From Acidobacteriota bacterium (GTDB lineage: Bacteria; Acidobacteriota; Blastocatellia; Pyrinomonadales; Pyrinomonadaceae), in contig JAHEEZ010000080.1 of the NCBI GenBank assembly GCA_024640445.1, positions 1 through 13,622 on the forward strand: a stretch of DNA of 13,622 bases. Direction: 5' to 3'. Of this stretch, positions 1 to 7,267 are shown one piece after another (positions within the stretch are counted from its first letter, which is position 1; the number at the start of each line of letters is the position of its first letter). Both the position numbers and the translations under genes were made by a program. Under the pieces are notes generated by a model. That model saw only the letters and a list, made by a program, of their open reading frames with translations. It was not told where the DNA came from and searched no databases.

Positions 1-60
1 TTCCAGGATCTCCCTCTGGCTCTTCTCGTCGTCAACAACTAGTATCGATTTTCTACTCAT
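1..60 (-). CDS. Response regulator, N-terminal fragment (runs off the left edge)
   Basis: Read on the minus strand from an ATG at 60-58, the first 20 codons encode a receiver-domain start: a basic N-terminus, then ILVVDDEKSQRE. The paired acidic residues after the first beta strand (VVDDE) are the Mg2+-binding acidic pocket typical of CheY-like receivers. The phospho-accepting Asp and the output domain lie beyond the window. The ATG overlaps the kinase stop codon in an ATGA arrangement (60-57), so the two genes are almost certainly translationally coupled and form a cognate pair. The I-L-V-V-D-D-E-K-S-x-R-E spelling is common in NtrC-type regulators, but the output domain cannot be judged from 20 residues. 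Confidence 0.85.
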   Translation of the reverse strand, partial: MSRKSILVVDDEKSQREILE

Positions 61-1679
61 ATTTCTGTGTTTTTATCGGCAGACTGCCGGTCAGAACTCG
101 TTGAACTGGCGCCCGCGGAAACAAGTGCCGCCCCATCATCCGGACACACGTCTTTGTCCATGAACTCTCCACCGCATTGCGGACATTTCGAGACCGCGGC
201 GGGCAGTGTGATGACGAAGCAGGCTCCCCCGTCATCCGGCGATTCCAGTTCGATCGAACCACCGTGTTCGTCGATTATCCTCTTAACGATCGCAAGTCCA
301 AGACCCGTTCCGGTTTCCTTCGTAGAAAAATAAGGCTGAAATACTTTCTCGGCGTGCTCCTCGGGAACTCCCGGCCCGGTGTCACGGATGGCAACCTTTA
401 CGACGCCTTCCTCTCGCGTGATCAAGATGCTCAGTTTCCCGCCCGTCTGCTCCATTGCGTGGATCGAGTTGAGGAAGAGGTTATTGAAGACAGACCTCAG
501 AACATCCGCGTCGCCGGCGACTGCCGGGGCGTCATCACGTTCGACAATGTTGATCTGGATCCCACTCTCTTCCGCCTGCGGTTCCACTATTTTCAGCGAA
601 TTCTCGATAACTGATCTTACGTCAACGGGAACGAAGTCGATCTTAACCGGCCGCGTGTAACGGAGAAAATCCGATACCTGACGGTTGATCCTCTCGACTT
701 CCGACTTGAGCTGTACGGTCAGTTTCTCGAACGTCTCGCTTCTTCCCGCGTCTTCCGGTTTGAACTTCTTCCGAAGATGGTCGAGCGTGAGATTGATGTA
801 GTTAAGAGGATTCCGTATCTCGTGGGCGATGGCAGAGGCCAGGCGCCCCACTACCGCCGATTTTTCCGCTTCCTGCAGTTGCTCCTCAAGAACCTTCGAC
901 TTTTCCAGTTCCTCCGTCATAAGGTTGAACTGCTTGGTCAAGGAACCGACCTCGTCCGTCCTGCCCGTGTCCGGAACCCTGTAACTCAGGTCGCCCCGCC
1001 CGACTTTCCTTGCGGCCCTCGAAAGGTTTGCGATCGGCGTTGTGAATCTCCAAACAAGGAGGATCGTGACGATGATCGACACGAGAAATATGCCGATTGT
1101 GAAGATCAACGGCTGGGCCGCACGCGCGGCTGCTGCCCCCTTGTCGCTGTTGAGGATGATCATCACGTAGAACCGCCCCTGGTTCGTCTCCACCGGTATG
1201 GCGTGCGCTTCCCCGTCGGCGTGAGAATCATCCGGCGCACCCGCGTTCGGGAAATTCCTTATGTCCTCACCGAGTTTCTCTTCTTTCTCCATGAGAGGAG
1301 GAAGATCCGTGAGCTGCCTCAGGTCCTTGCTCACGTATTCGCCTTCCACATTCTCGACAGGCAGATATTTGCCGCTCAGGCTGTCGTAGACCTGCCAGTC
1401 GTTGTCGATCACTAGAATGTCGCGAATGCGTTTCGAGGTCCGCTCGTTATAAAACGACTGCCCTTCCCGGCCGACGAAATCCCTTAATCGGTCTTGCGAG
1501 GTCATACTGTTAACGCCAATCGCGAATCCGGCCAAAAGCGCCTGCTCCTGCATTTCAGTAAGGTTGATGTTCTCCGCCTGGATCCGCAGGTTGAGATAGT
1601 ACTGGACTCCCACTGTCGCGATCAGCAGGACGCCGAGTACGAGAGAGAGCCTGCCGCGGAATGTGTTGAAGAAACTCAT
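57..1679 (-). CDS. Membrane sensor histidine kinase (HAMP-HisKA-HATPase) with a C-terminal zinc-ribbon-like tail
   Basis: Inner-membrane sensor that should autophosphorylate on His and pass phosphate to the regulator encoded next to it (4-bp ATGA overlap). Numbering from ATG 1679 (540 aa): TM1 about 11-29; a periplasmic sensing region of about 160 residues with no family I recognise; TM2 about 190-212; HAMP about 213-263 (RVPDTGRTDEVG); a short coiled coil; HisKA with phospho-acceptor H286 in AHEIRNPLNY; HATPase with the N-box around NNLFLNSIHAM, G1 DTGPGVP (433-439) and G2 GTGLGLAIV (457-465). The order and the H-box resemble NtrB/AtoS/ZraS-type kinases. After the ATPase domain comes KCPQCGGEFMDKDVCPDDG, a CxxC-x9-C motif (C499, C502, C512), then a Ser/Thr-rich end. 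A longer TTG start (1709) is possible, but ATG 1679 places the positively charged segment and TM1 in the usual position. Neither start has a good Shine-Dalgarno. Confidence 0.93.
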   Translation of the reverse strand: MSFFNTFRGRLSLVLGVLLIATVGVQYYLNLRIQAENINLTEMQEQALLAGFAIGVNSMTSQDRLRDFVGREGQSFYNERTSKRIRDILVIDNDWQVYDSLSGKYLPVENVEGEYVSKDLRQLTDLPPLMEKEEKLGEDIRNFPNAGAPDDSHADGEAHAIPVETNQGRFYVMIILNSDKGAAAARAAQPLIFTIGIFLVSIIVTILLVWRFTTPIANLSRAARKVGRGDLSYRVPDTGRTDEVGSLTKQFNLMTEELEKSKVLEEQLQEAEKSAVVGRLASAIAHEIRNPLNYINLTLDHLRKKFKPEDAGRSETFEKLTVQLKSEVERINRQVSDFLRYTRPVKIDFVPVDVRSVIENSLKIVEPQAEESGIQINIVERDDAPAVAGDADVLRSVFNNLFLNSIHAMEQTGGKLSILITREEGVVKVAIRDTGPGVPEEHAEKVFQPYFSTKETGTGLGLAIVKRIIDEHGGSIELESPDDGGACFVITLPAAVSKCPQCGGEFMDKDVCPDDGAALVSAGASSTSSDRQSADKNTEI

Positions 1680-1866
1680 TTGAAAGAGGAACGGGTCGCC
1701 GGTCTGCAAAAAGCCGCTGTTAAACTTTCTTGTTTCGGGAATCGGTTGAATGTTATAGTTTCAATTGCCTTAAAATCAACCAGTTCAAGGCCATATTAAC
1801 ACTCGTCCCCATTGAACACTCCCCGATTGAAAATCAACCAACCAAGATTCCAGAGGTAGTTTTCAG
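1680..1866. promoter_or_regulatory. Divergent promoter region between the sensor kinase and the transpeptidase-like gene
   Basis: This 187-bp AT-richer gap separates two divergent genes. On the minus strand a sigma70-like promoter for the kinase reads TTGATT (1779-1774), a 16-bp spacer, then TATAAC (1757-1752), giving an expected start near 1745. On the plus strand the best candidate is TTGAAT (1746-1751), a 19-bp spacer, then TAAAAT (1771-1776), overlapping the first; this one is weak. The 11-mer AAAATCAACCA occurs twice in the same orientation, at 1772-1782 and 1830-1840. The first copy covers the minus-strand -35 element, so a regulator binding site is possible. The transpeptidase-like gene has a Shine-Dalgarno AGAGG at 1852-1856, 10 nt before its ATG. 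Confidence 0.4.
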
Positions 1867-3153
1867 ATGCAGTTTTTCTCAAAACGAACGATTCGAGTCG
1901 GATTGATCCATGCTTTCGTGTGCGTGTTTTCCTTTGTGGCAGTCGGCACTGCGATTGCGGCTTCGGACGCGAGTCTGCAGGCGGAAACGTCGAATAACAT
2001 TCAAAACGACGACATCTCGGGCGAAGACATTGAGGTCCGCCGCGTGGCTCTCGAAGCGCTCGGCACTGCCGCCGGCACGGTCGTGGTAATGAACGCCCAG
2101 ACGGGCCGAATCTACACGATCGTCAATCAGGAATGGGCGATCCGGAATGCCTTCAAGCCCTGCTCGACGATCAAACTCGTCACGGGCGCCGCCGGACTCA
2201 GCGAACATTTGATCAGCTCCGACGGAAGTATTGCGAACGTCAGCTACAGACTGGGGCTCGATGATGCCCTGGCGTATTCGAACAATGGTTACTTTCAGAA
2301 GGTCGGATCGGCCCTCGGGAGTGAAAGACTGATCTCTTATGCCTTGGAGTTGGGACTCGGTTCTCCGACCGGAATCAATGCAAAGGGCGAGACACCCGGC
2401 AAACTGCCCTTTGGTAACGAGAACCTGCGGATCTATTCGCATGCCGACGATTTCCTTGCCAGCCCGCTTCAACTGGCCGTGATGGTGTCAGCGATAACAA
2501 ATGGAGGAAACGTGCTGGTTCCGACAATAGCGAGGACCAGACAGGAGAAGGCCGCTTTCCGGGGTCTGCTGAGGCGAAGACTTGATCTGCGCCCCGCTGC
2601 GTTCGAAAGGTTGATCCCGGGTATGATCGGCGCTGCTGATTACGGAACCGCGAAGATCATCCCGGACGAATTCCAGGTTGCGGGTAAGACGGGCTCGTGC
2701 ATTTCAGGCGGCACCTGGGTGGGCCTATTTGCATCCGCCGCGCCAGCAAACGATCCAAGGTACTCGGTTGTGGTTATTACAAGAGGCAGCAGGGCGCGGG
2801 GAAAGTACTCTGCCGCGATTGCGGGAAAGATCTACGAAACCCTCGCTTCGCGATTCGGGCAGAGCAAAGAAAGATCACTTATCGCCGAAAACAGGTCGAC
2901 GGGCTCGAACGGAAGGAAAACCGAGAGCGTGATCTCCGGCTCCGAGGATCGTCGATCGGCTGTTTCGCGCGTTTCAAACGAACCTTCTGCGCCGCGGATA
3001 CAAATGACAGGCTCGAGCCGTTCGACAGGAACCGTTCCAACCGAAAAGGAGTCGAAGCGGCCAAAAGGTAAATCGGTGGATGAGCTATTTCCAACTATCG
3101 TAATAGTTAAAGGAAAGACCGAAATCGTTAGGCCAAGGGTTGTGAACGAATGA
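1867..3153 (+). CDS. Exported penicillin-binding transpeptidase-domain protein
   Basis: 428 aa. A signal sequence or N-terminal anchor occupies about residues 1-31 (hydrophobic 12-31 ending AIAA). The core (about 68-330) carries the three serine-transpeptidase motifs in order and spacing: S100-T-I-K103 (SxxK nucleophile), S138-N-N140 (SxN), and K274-T-G276 (KTG). TVVVMNAQTGRIYTIV before it and SPLQLAVMVSAITNGG after the SxN are typical of class B PBPs (PBP2/FtsI-like). It should act in the periplasm on peptidoglycan stems. Class B PBPs normally have a few hundred residues of pedestal domain before the transpeptidase, which is absent here. The usual Gly before the nucleophile (PGS) is Cys99, and a second Cys (C278) follows KTGS. 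Residues about 332-428 are Ser/Arg/Lys-rich and look disordered, ending in a short hydrophobic VDELFPTIVIVKG segment. A good AGAGG Shine-Dalgarno supports the start. A class D beta-lactamase/BlaR-like role is less likely, given SNN and the PBP-like flanks. Confidence 0.85.
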   Translation: MQFFSKRTIRVGLIHAFVCVFSFVAVGTAIAASDASLQAETSNNIQNDDISGEDIEVRRVALEALGTAAGTVVVMNAQTGRIYTIVNQEWAIRNAFKPCSTIKLVTGAAGLSEHLISSDGSIANVSYRLGLDDALAYSNNGYFQKVGSALGSERLISYALELGLGSPTGINAKGETPGKLPFGNENLRIYSHADDFLASPLQLAVMVSAITNGGNVLVPTIARTRQEKAAFRGLLRRRLDLRPAAFERLIPGMIGAADYGTAKIIPDEFQVAGKTGSCISGGTWVGLFASAAPANDPRYSVVVITRGSRARGKYSAAIAGKIYETLASRFGQSKERSLIAENRSTGSNGRKTESVISGSEDRRSAVSRVSNEPSAPRIQMTGSSRSTGTVPTEKESKRPKGKSVDELFPTIVIVKGKTEIVRPRVVNE

Positions 3154-3431
3154 TCTTTGTTAACCCTACAGACACGCCGGCAGGCAAGAAAACAATAGGT
3201 GGCCTTCGCGGCGAAGCCGCTTGACAGAGGCCTCCGCGTTGCACGATTATTGTAGACTGTGTTCTTTTTCCGGTCCCGGGAATTTCCTCTTCCCAGAGTG
3301 ATGATCCGGGAAGCATTGCAACTTTCAAAAAGGGCACTACATCTGAGTTCTCGCATGACGTCCACCTTTTCGTTGTGTTCTGAACCATCAGAAAAATCCG
3401 GATAGTTTTTATCGCTTGGAGGGAAATGTTA
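3154..3431 (+). promoter_or_regulatory. Intergenic region with candidate promoter and leader for the secreted TPR-like gene
   Basis: No gene is visible in this 278-bp gap. A consensus -35 TTGACA sits at 3221-3226, with GATTAT (3245-3250, 18-bp spacer) as the best -10 and TATTGT (3248-3253) as an alternative. Transcription from here would give a leader of roughly 170 nt. Directly upstream of the -35 is a GC-rich hairpin, GCGGC-GAA-GCCGC (3208-3220), enclosed by a looser GGCCT/AGGCC pair (3201-3205 with 3228-3232). It has no following T-run, so I do not call it a terminator for the upstream gene. The Shine-Dalgarno GGAGGG lies at 3418-3423. Confidence 0.4.
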
Positions 3432-4679
3432 ATGAAAGTTCTTGTGAGATCACTGACGGTCGGATTATTTGCCACCGTGTTCGCCGTCGCCTTGTCGGTT
3501 CCCGTGTACGCCCAAACGTGCGATCAGGAAACCAAAACGCCTATCTATCAAAAATACCTCGACAATTACGCGGGTAACATCGAACAGCGGCAGATGGCAG
3601 TCGATGCGGCTAACGAGTACATAAAGCTTTGCGCTACCAGCGAAATCGACAAGGAAATCATCGACTACCTAAAGAGTGCGATCCCCGCGCTTGAAGACGG
3701 TATCAAGACCGAGAAAGAGCAGATGGCCAAGCAGAAACTGATCGATGCGGAAACCGAGCGTTTCAACAGGTTCAGCAAGGCCTTCGCAGCGAAGAACTTT
3801 GACGAACTGTTCGCCGCCGCCGAAGATTACCTTAAGAGCGCACCGGTTGCGAGGAACAACTACCTCGATATGAGGATCCTGATGGCCGCCACAGGCGGTG
3901 ATCTTGCGGCCAGTAACCCTCCGATCAAGAAGTATGACGACCTGACCCTGAAATATGCGCAGGATGCGATCTCACGCATTAACGCAGGCGAAGAGTCCGG
4001 TTCCAAGAAATGGGGCGGTTACGACAACAAAGACAACACCCTCGGCTGGTTGAACTACGCAATCGGATACATCAAGTATTACGATCAGGATAAGAAGGAC
4101 GAGGCGATCGCTTACTACTACAAAGCGACTCAGTACGAATCGGGGACCAAGGCCCATTGGCCGCTCTACGCGACTATCGGTTCCTGGTACAAGAGCAAGA
4201 TGGCTACACTGGGCAGGGATCGGGTAGCGATCGATATCACGACCGAAGGCGAGAACCAGAAGGCCAACATCGACAAAGCACTTTCGATCCTTGCGATGGA
4301 AAAGGGATACGCAGAAAGGGCTATCGATGCATACGCTCGAGCCTTTAGCATTGCCAAGACGAAGCAAGGCATCCCGGAAGCGGCTAAAGCGTCGCTCTTC
4401 GACAACCTGAAGCAGTTGTTCAACTTCAGGTATTCCTCGGAACAGGATGCCGATAAGCGGAGCGAAGCAAACATCAACAGCTACGTTGCGGGAATAAGCA
4501 CAAACTCGCTTCCCAATCCCACAAGTGCTGTGCAACCGGTGATCGAGAAGATCCAGACCGAAGAACCCGCCGACAAGGCGACCGACGGAACCGAGGGCGC
4601 AAGCTCCGGCCAGGTCAACGGTACTCAGAGGACCAGAACGGTCACCACGGCTACGACCAAGAAGGCGGGAAACTTCTAG
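3432..4679 (+). CDS. Secreted helical (TPR-like) protein of unknown function
   Basis: 415 aa from ATG 3432. An in-frame ATG at 3426 is only 2 nt from the GGAGGG Shine-Dalgarno (3418-3423), whereas 3432 has the ideal 8-nt spacing and gives a textbook signal peptide: MKVLVRS, a hydrophobic core, then PVYA, with probable cleavage after residue 27. The mature protein is charged and almost entirely alpha-helical. A stretch about two-fifths of the way in (GWLNYAIGYIKYYDQDKKDEAIAYYYKATQY) reads like a tetratricopeptide helix pair, and AERAIDAYARAFSIAKTK resembles another. The last 60 or so residues are Thr/Ser/Glu-rich and probably disordered. C30 and a second Cys in the next helix (KLCATSE) could pair in the periplasm. 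No catalytic motif was seen. It is a single-gene unit with its own candidate promoter and a strong terminator. Function is unknown; a periplasmic scaffold or binding role is only a guess. Confidence 0.85.
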   Translation: MKVLVRSLTVGLFATVFAVALSVPVYAQTCDQETKTPIYQKYLDNYAGNIEQRQMAVDAANEYIKLCATSEIDKEIIDYLKSAIPALEDGIKTEKEQMAKQKLIDAETERFNRFSKAFAAKNFDELFAAAEDYLKSAPVARNNYLDMRILMAATGGDLAASNPPIKKYDDLTLKYAQDAISRINAGEESGSKKWGGYDNKDNTLGWLNYAIGYIKYYDQDKKDEAIAYYYKATQYESGTKAHWPLYATIGSWYKSKMATLGRDRVAIDITTEGENQKANIDKALSILAMEKGYAERAIDAYARAFSIAKTKQGIPEAAKASLFDNLKQLFNFRYSSEQDADKRSEANINSYVAGISTNSLPNPTSAVQPVIEKIQTEEPADKATDGTEGASSGQVNGTQRTRTVTTATTKKAGNF

Positions 4680-4711
4680 GTTTTGCCTTCCGAGAATGAA
4701 AATGTCCGGAG

Positions 4712-4746
4712 AGCCGGATGCCCCAAGGCATCCGGCTTTTTCTTTT
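4712..4746 (+). terminator. Intrinsic terminator after the secreted TPR-like gene
   Basis: A perfect 11-bp stem AGCCGGATGCC (4712-4722) and GGCATCCGGCT (4727-4737), closed by a CCAA loop, is followed by a T-rich tract (4737-4746, interrupted once by C). It starts 33 nt after the stop codon and isolates this gene from rnc. Confidence 0.92.
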
Positions 4747-4758
4747 GGACGTGACTTC

Positions 4759-4774
4759 TATAGAATAGCGACTT
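4759..4774 (+). promoter_or_regulatory. Candidate -10 element placing rnc on a leaderless or near-leaderless mRNA
   Basis: TAGAAT (4761-4766, five of six matches to TATAAT) ends 8 nt before the rnc ATG at 4775, so transcription would begin at about 4773-4775. No Shine-Dalgarno is visible before the ATG. The -35 position holds only a T-rich stretch shared with the preceding terminator, so this is a weak call. A promoter is expected here because a strong terminator lies just upstream. Confidence 0.3.
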
Positions 4775-5497
4775 ATGCCATCTAGCGTTGGGGAATTGGA
4801 AAATTTGCTGGGCTACCGCTTTAAGGATATATCCTTGCTCGAGCGGGCGGTTACCCATAGATCGTGGGCATACGAGAACGCACGCGCGACCAATGGCAAG
4901 GACCAGCGACCGGACCAGAACGAGACACTCGAATTCGTCGGTGATTCAGTGCTGGGCCTTGCTGTCGCCGAACAGCTTTATACAAGGAATCCAGAGCGAA
5001 GCGAGGGCGACCTTACGTTGATGAAGCATCGGCTGGTAAGTTCGGACACGCTTGCTGAGATCTCACGCGCGCTTGGTCTGGGTGATTTTGTAAGACTCGG
5101 ACGGGGCGAAGAAAAATCAGGAGGAAGGGAAAGACGTACCGTGCTGGCAAACGCTTTGGAGGCGGTGATCGGCGCGGTTTTCTTTGACGGAGGATATATA
5201 TCAGCCCGGGCTTTGGTCAACAAACTTTTCGCTGAGAGCCTCCGGGAGGTAACGCCGAGCACCTCTGTTGATTACAAGACCCTTCTCCAGGAAACTCTTC
5301 AGGCGCAGAAGAGAAAAGCGCCGGTTTACAACCTTGTGCGAACCGAAGGCCCTTCCCACGACCGCCGATTCTGGGTCGAAGCAATCTGGGACACCGGCAG
5401 CGCGACTGGAACCGGCGTTTCGATAAAATCGGCCGAGATGGAGGCCGCGAGCGCGGCGATCGAACTTTTGAATTCCAAAGACTCAGAACAAAGTTGA
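4775..5497 (+). CDS. rnc: Ribonuclease III
   Basis: 240 aa, normal length. Cleaves double-stranded RNA in rRNA maturation and mRNA turnover, in the cytoplasm as a homodimer. The signature NETLEFVGD is at 49-57, with catalytic and metal-binding E50, E53 and D57 (aligning by eye with E. coli E38, E41 and D45). The second cluster is VLANALEAVIGAVFFD, where E129 matches E. coli E117 and N126 sits at the E. coli D114 position. EKSGGRERR (113-121) matches the family GxxKSGGxRR segment. The C-terminal double-stranded RNA-binding domain spans about 166-233, beginning DYKTLLQETLQ and ending in KSAEMEAASAAIELL. It is the first gene of a tight plus-strand unit with lepB (23-nt gap) and psuG. The ATG at 4775 is the only plausible start. 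Confidence 0.97.
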   Translation: MPSSVGELENLLGYRFKDISLLERAVTHRSWAYENARATNGKDQRPDQNETLEFVGDSVLGLAVAEQLYTRNPERSEGDLTLMKHRLVSSDTLAEISRALGLGDFVRLGRGEEKSGGRERRTVLANALEAVIGAVFFDGGYISARALVNKLFAESLREVTPSTSVDYKTLLQETLQAQKRKAPVYNLVRTEGPSHDRRFWVEAIWDTGSATGTGVSIKSAEMEAASAAIELLNSKDSEQS

Positions 5498-5520
5498 ACC
5501 GGACGCGTAGAAAACAAACG

Positions 5521-6336
5521 ATGTCGAAAGAAAAGCAAGAACAATCACCTTCCGCCGAGGCACAAAAGATAGAACCGCCGAAAAGCATCTTCGCCGAATA
5601 TCTGGAGTCCTTCGTTGTTACATTGATAATGGCCCTGTTCGGAATGACGTTTGTCATTCAGGCGGTCACCGTGCCTACAGGATCTATGCAGAACACGATC
5701 CTGATCGGCGATTACCTGCTCGTCAATAAGTTCATTTTCAACGCCGGCGGCGACCCTTTGCCATTCCTTCCTCAAAGGGAGATAGGCCGCGGCGACATCA
5801 TTGTCTTCAAGTACCCTGGCTTTCCGGACAACCGCGAGAAGGTTGAAGATCAGGGCGGACGCCCGTATCAGATCAATTTCGTAAAGCGCGTGATCGGCCT
5901 TCCCGGCGACAAGATCGAGGTCCGCGGATCGGAAGTGTACATCAACGACAAACTACTTCCTGAGCACCGGGTTATCGGCGAATCGAAAGCGGATCAAGCG
6001 GCGTTGGAAACCAAACAATTTGAAGACCGAAAGCCCGGCGAGAACTACGACGTGTATTACATGGAAGAGATGCTGCGGGGAAACGGCTCAATGCGCGATT
6101 ACAGTTTTGCCGCCGAAGGAAGACCTTTCACGGTCCCGAAGAACAGCTATTTCGTGATGGGAGACAGCCGCAACCAAAGTCTTGACAGCCGTTACTGGGG
6201 GGTCGTGCCGCGCGAACTCGTGATCGGAAGGGCGATGTTCGTGTACTGGTCGTGTGACCGGGCGGCAAGCAACGGGAGCTTCTTCGGATGCCTGACAAGT
6301 CCGCGCCTCAACCGCATCGGAAGGCTTATTAAATGA
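5521..6336 (+). CDS. lepB: Signal peptidase I
   Basis: 271 aa from ATG 5521. An inner-membrane serine protease that removes signal peptides from exported proteins. It has a short cytoplasmic N-terminus, one membrane segment at about 29-48, then the periplasmic catalytic domain. The conserved boxes are present: VPTGSM with nucleophile S55, FVKRVIGLPGDKIEV with general base K122, and GDSRNQSLDSRYWG (214-227), the usual GDxRxxSxDSR box. An insert of about 50 residues between the Lys box and the final box (about 150-200) is Glu/Asp-rich, within the range seen in the family. A TTG at 5494 overlapping the rnc stop (TTGA) would add nine residues, but ATG 5521 is the more natural start; neither has a strong Shine-Dalgarno. 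The gene overlaps psuG by 4 bp at its end. Confidence 0.96.
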   Translation: MSKEKQEQSPSAEAQKIEPPKSIFAEYLESFVVTLIMALFGMTFVIQAVTVPTGSMQNTILIGDYLLVNKFIFNAGGDPLPFLPQREIGRGDIIVFKYPGFPDNREKVEDQGGRPYQINFVKRVIGLPGDKIEVRGSEVYINDKLLPEHRVIGESKADQAALETKQFEDRKPGENYDVYYMEEMLRGNGSMRDYSFAAEGRPFTVPKNSYFVMGDSRNQSLDSRYWGVVPRELVIGRAMFVYWSCDRAASNGSFFGCLTSPRLNRIGRLIK

Positions 6337-7265
6337 TCTCGAAAATTGGATCGACCGGGCTCGAATACGATCTCGACAAAGAGGTATTCGAGGCGCTTGA
6401 AGAAGGGCGGCCCGTAGTCGCGCTTGAATCAACGGTAATTTCGCACGGCCTGCCGTCTCCTGTAAATCTGGAAACGGCGGGCCTCATTCTTCAGGCGGTG
6501 CGGGAAAACGGCGCGGTGCCCGCTTTGGTCGCGATGATAGAAGGGAGATTCCGGGTCGGGTTGCGCGACGATCATCTTGAAAGGCTGGACTCGGACGGGA
6601 TTCGAAAACTCTCGGTTCGGGACCTTCCCATAGCGATCGGAAATAGACTCGACGGAGCGACGACGGTGGCGACAACGTCGATCGTGGCGCGTGCCGCAAA
6701 CATACCCGTATTCGCGACCGGCGGGATCGGCGGCGTTCACAGGGGTTTCTCCGCGGACGTCTCCGCCGATCTGCCCGTGCTTGCATCCACGCCGATCACG
6801 GTCGTATGTGCCGGTGCAAAAGCGGTCCTGGACCTCCCCGCCACTCGGGAATGGCTTGAGACCAATGGAGTTACGGTGCTCGGATTCGGCTGCGACGAAT
6901 TTCCCGCGTTCTACTCGCGGCATTCCGGACTCGATGTCGATGAAAGAATCGATTCGCTTGAAGCTGCTGTGGACGTGATCGAAGCGAGGGACAGGCTCGG
7001 CTCGGAAAAGGCGATCCTCCTGGCGGTTCCCGTGCCTTCTGACGATGAGATCGATTCGGCGGAACTGGAAGGCTGGATCGGCGAGGCGCTGGCGGAGGCC
7101 GAAAGGCTGGAAGTGTCCGGAAAAAAGGTGACCCCGTTCCTTCTTTCAAAACTTTCTGAGTTAAGCAAAGGCAGGACGCTTCGATCAAACATCTCCCTAT
7201 TAATCAACAATGCCGCAGTCGCGGCCCGTTTGGCATGCCACCTCGCTAAAAGAAAGAGGCGCTGA
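6333..7265 (+). CDS. psuG: Pseudouridine-5'-phosphate glycosidase
   Basis: 310 aa, the usual length. Splits pseudouridine 5'-phosphate into uracil and ribose 5-phosphate, the second step of pseudouridine salvage, with a Mn2+ ion. Near the N-terminus PVVALESTVISHGLP carries E32, and VVCAGAKAVLDLPATREWLE carries K163, corresponding to the E. coli PsuG catalytic Glu and Lys. ATGGIGGVHRG (128-138) with DVSADL just after is the phosphate/metal region of the family. The C-terminal TPFLLSKLSELSKGRTLRSNISLLINNA is also highly characteristic. The start overlaps the lepB stop in an ATGA (6333-6336). The partner pseudouridine kinase (psuK) is not in this window, so the kinase must be elsewhere or replaced. 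The gene ends 2 bp from a convergent gene with no terminator hairpin visible between them. Confidence 0.96.
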   Translation: MISKIGSTGLEYDLDKEVFEALEEGRPVVALESTVISHGLPSPVNLETAGLILQAVRENGAVPALVAMIEGRFRVGLRDDHLERLDSDGIRKLSVRDLPIAIGNRLDGATTVATTSIVARAANIPVFATGGIGGVHRGFSADVSADLPVLASTPITVVCAGAKAVLDLPATREWLETNGVTVLGFGCDEFPAFYSRHSGLDVDERIDSLEAAVDVIEARDRLGSEKAILLAVPVPSDDEIDSAELEGWIGEALAEAERLEVSGKKVTPFLLSKLSELSKGRTLRSNISLLINNAAVAARLACHLAKRKRR

Positions 7266-7267
7266 AT

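Noticed and set aside
777..1415. Plus-strand frame of 212 codons opposite the sensor kinase
   Set aside because: Antisense to clear kinase domains; His/Arg/Val-rich shadow with no recognisable domain or Shine-Dalgarno.
3201..3232. GC-rich hairpin as terminator of the transpeptidase-like gene
   Set aside because: The loop is small and no T-run follows; the next bases are a consensus -35 instead.
5149..5163. Asn126 in RNase III at the position of E. coli catalytic Asp114, suggesting an inactive enzyme
   Set aside because: E50, E53, D57 and E129 are all present, and Asn at this position occurs in other bacterial RNases III as far as I recall, so activity is still expected.
6429..6923. Minus-strand frame opposite psuG
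   Set aside because: Shadow of a conserved enzyme; Arg-rich with no domain.
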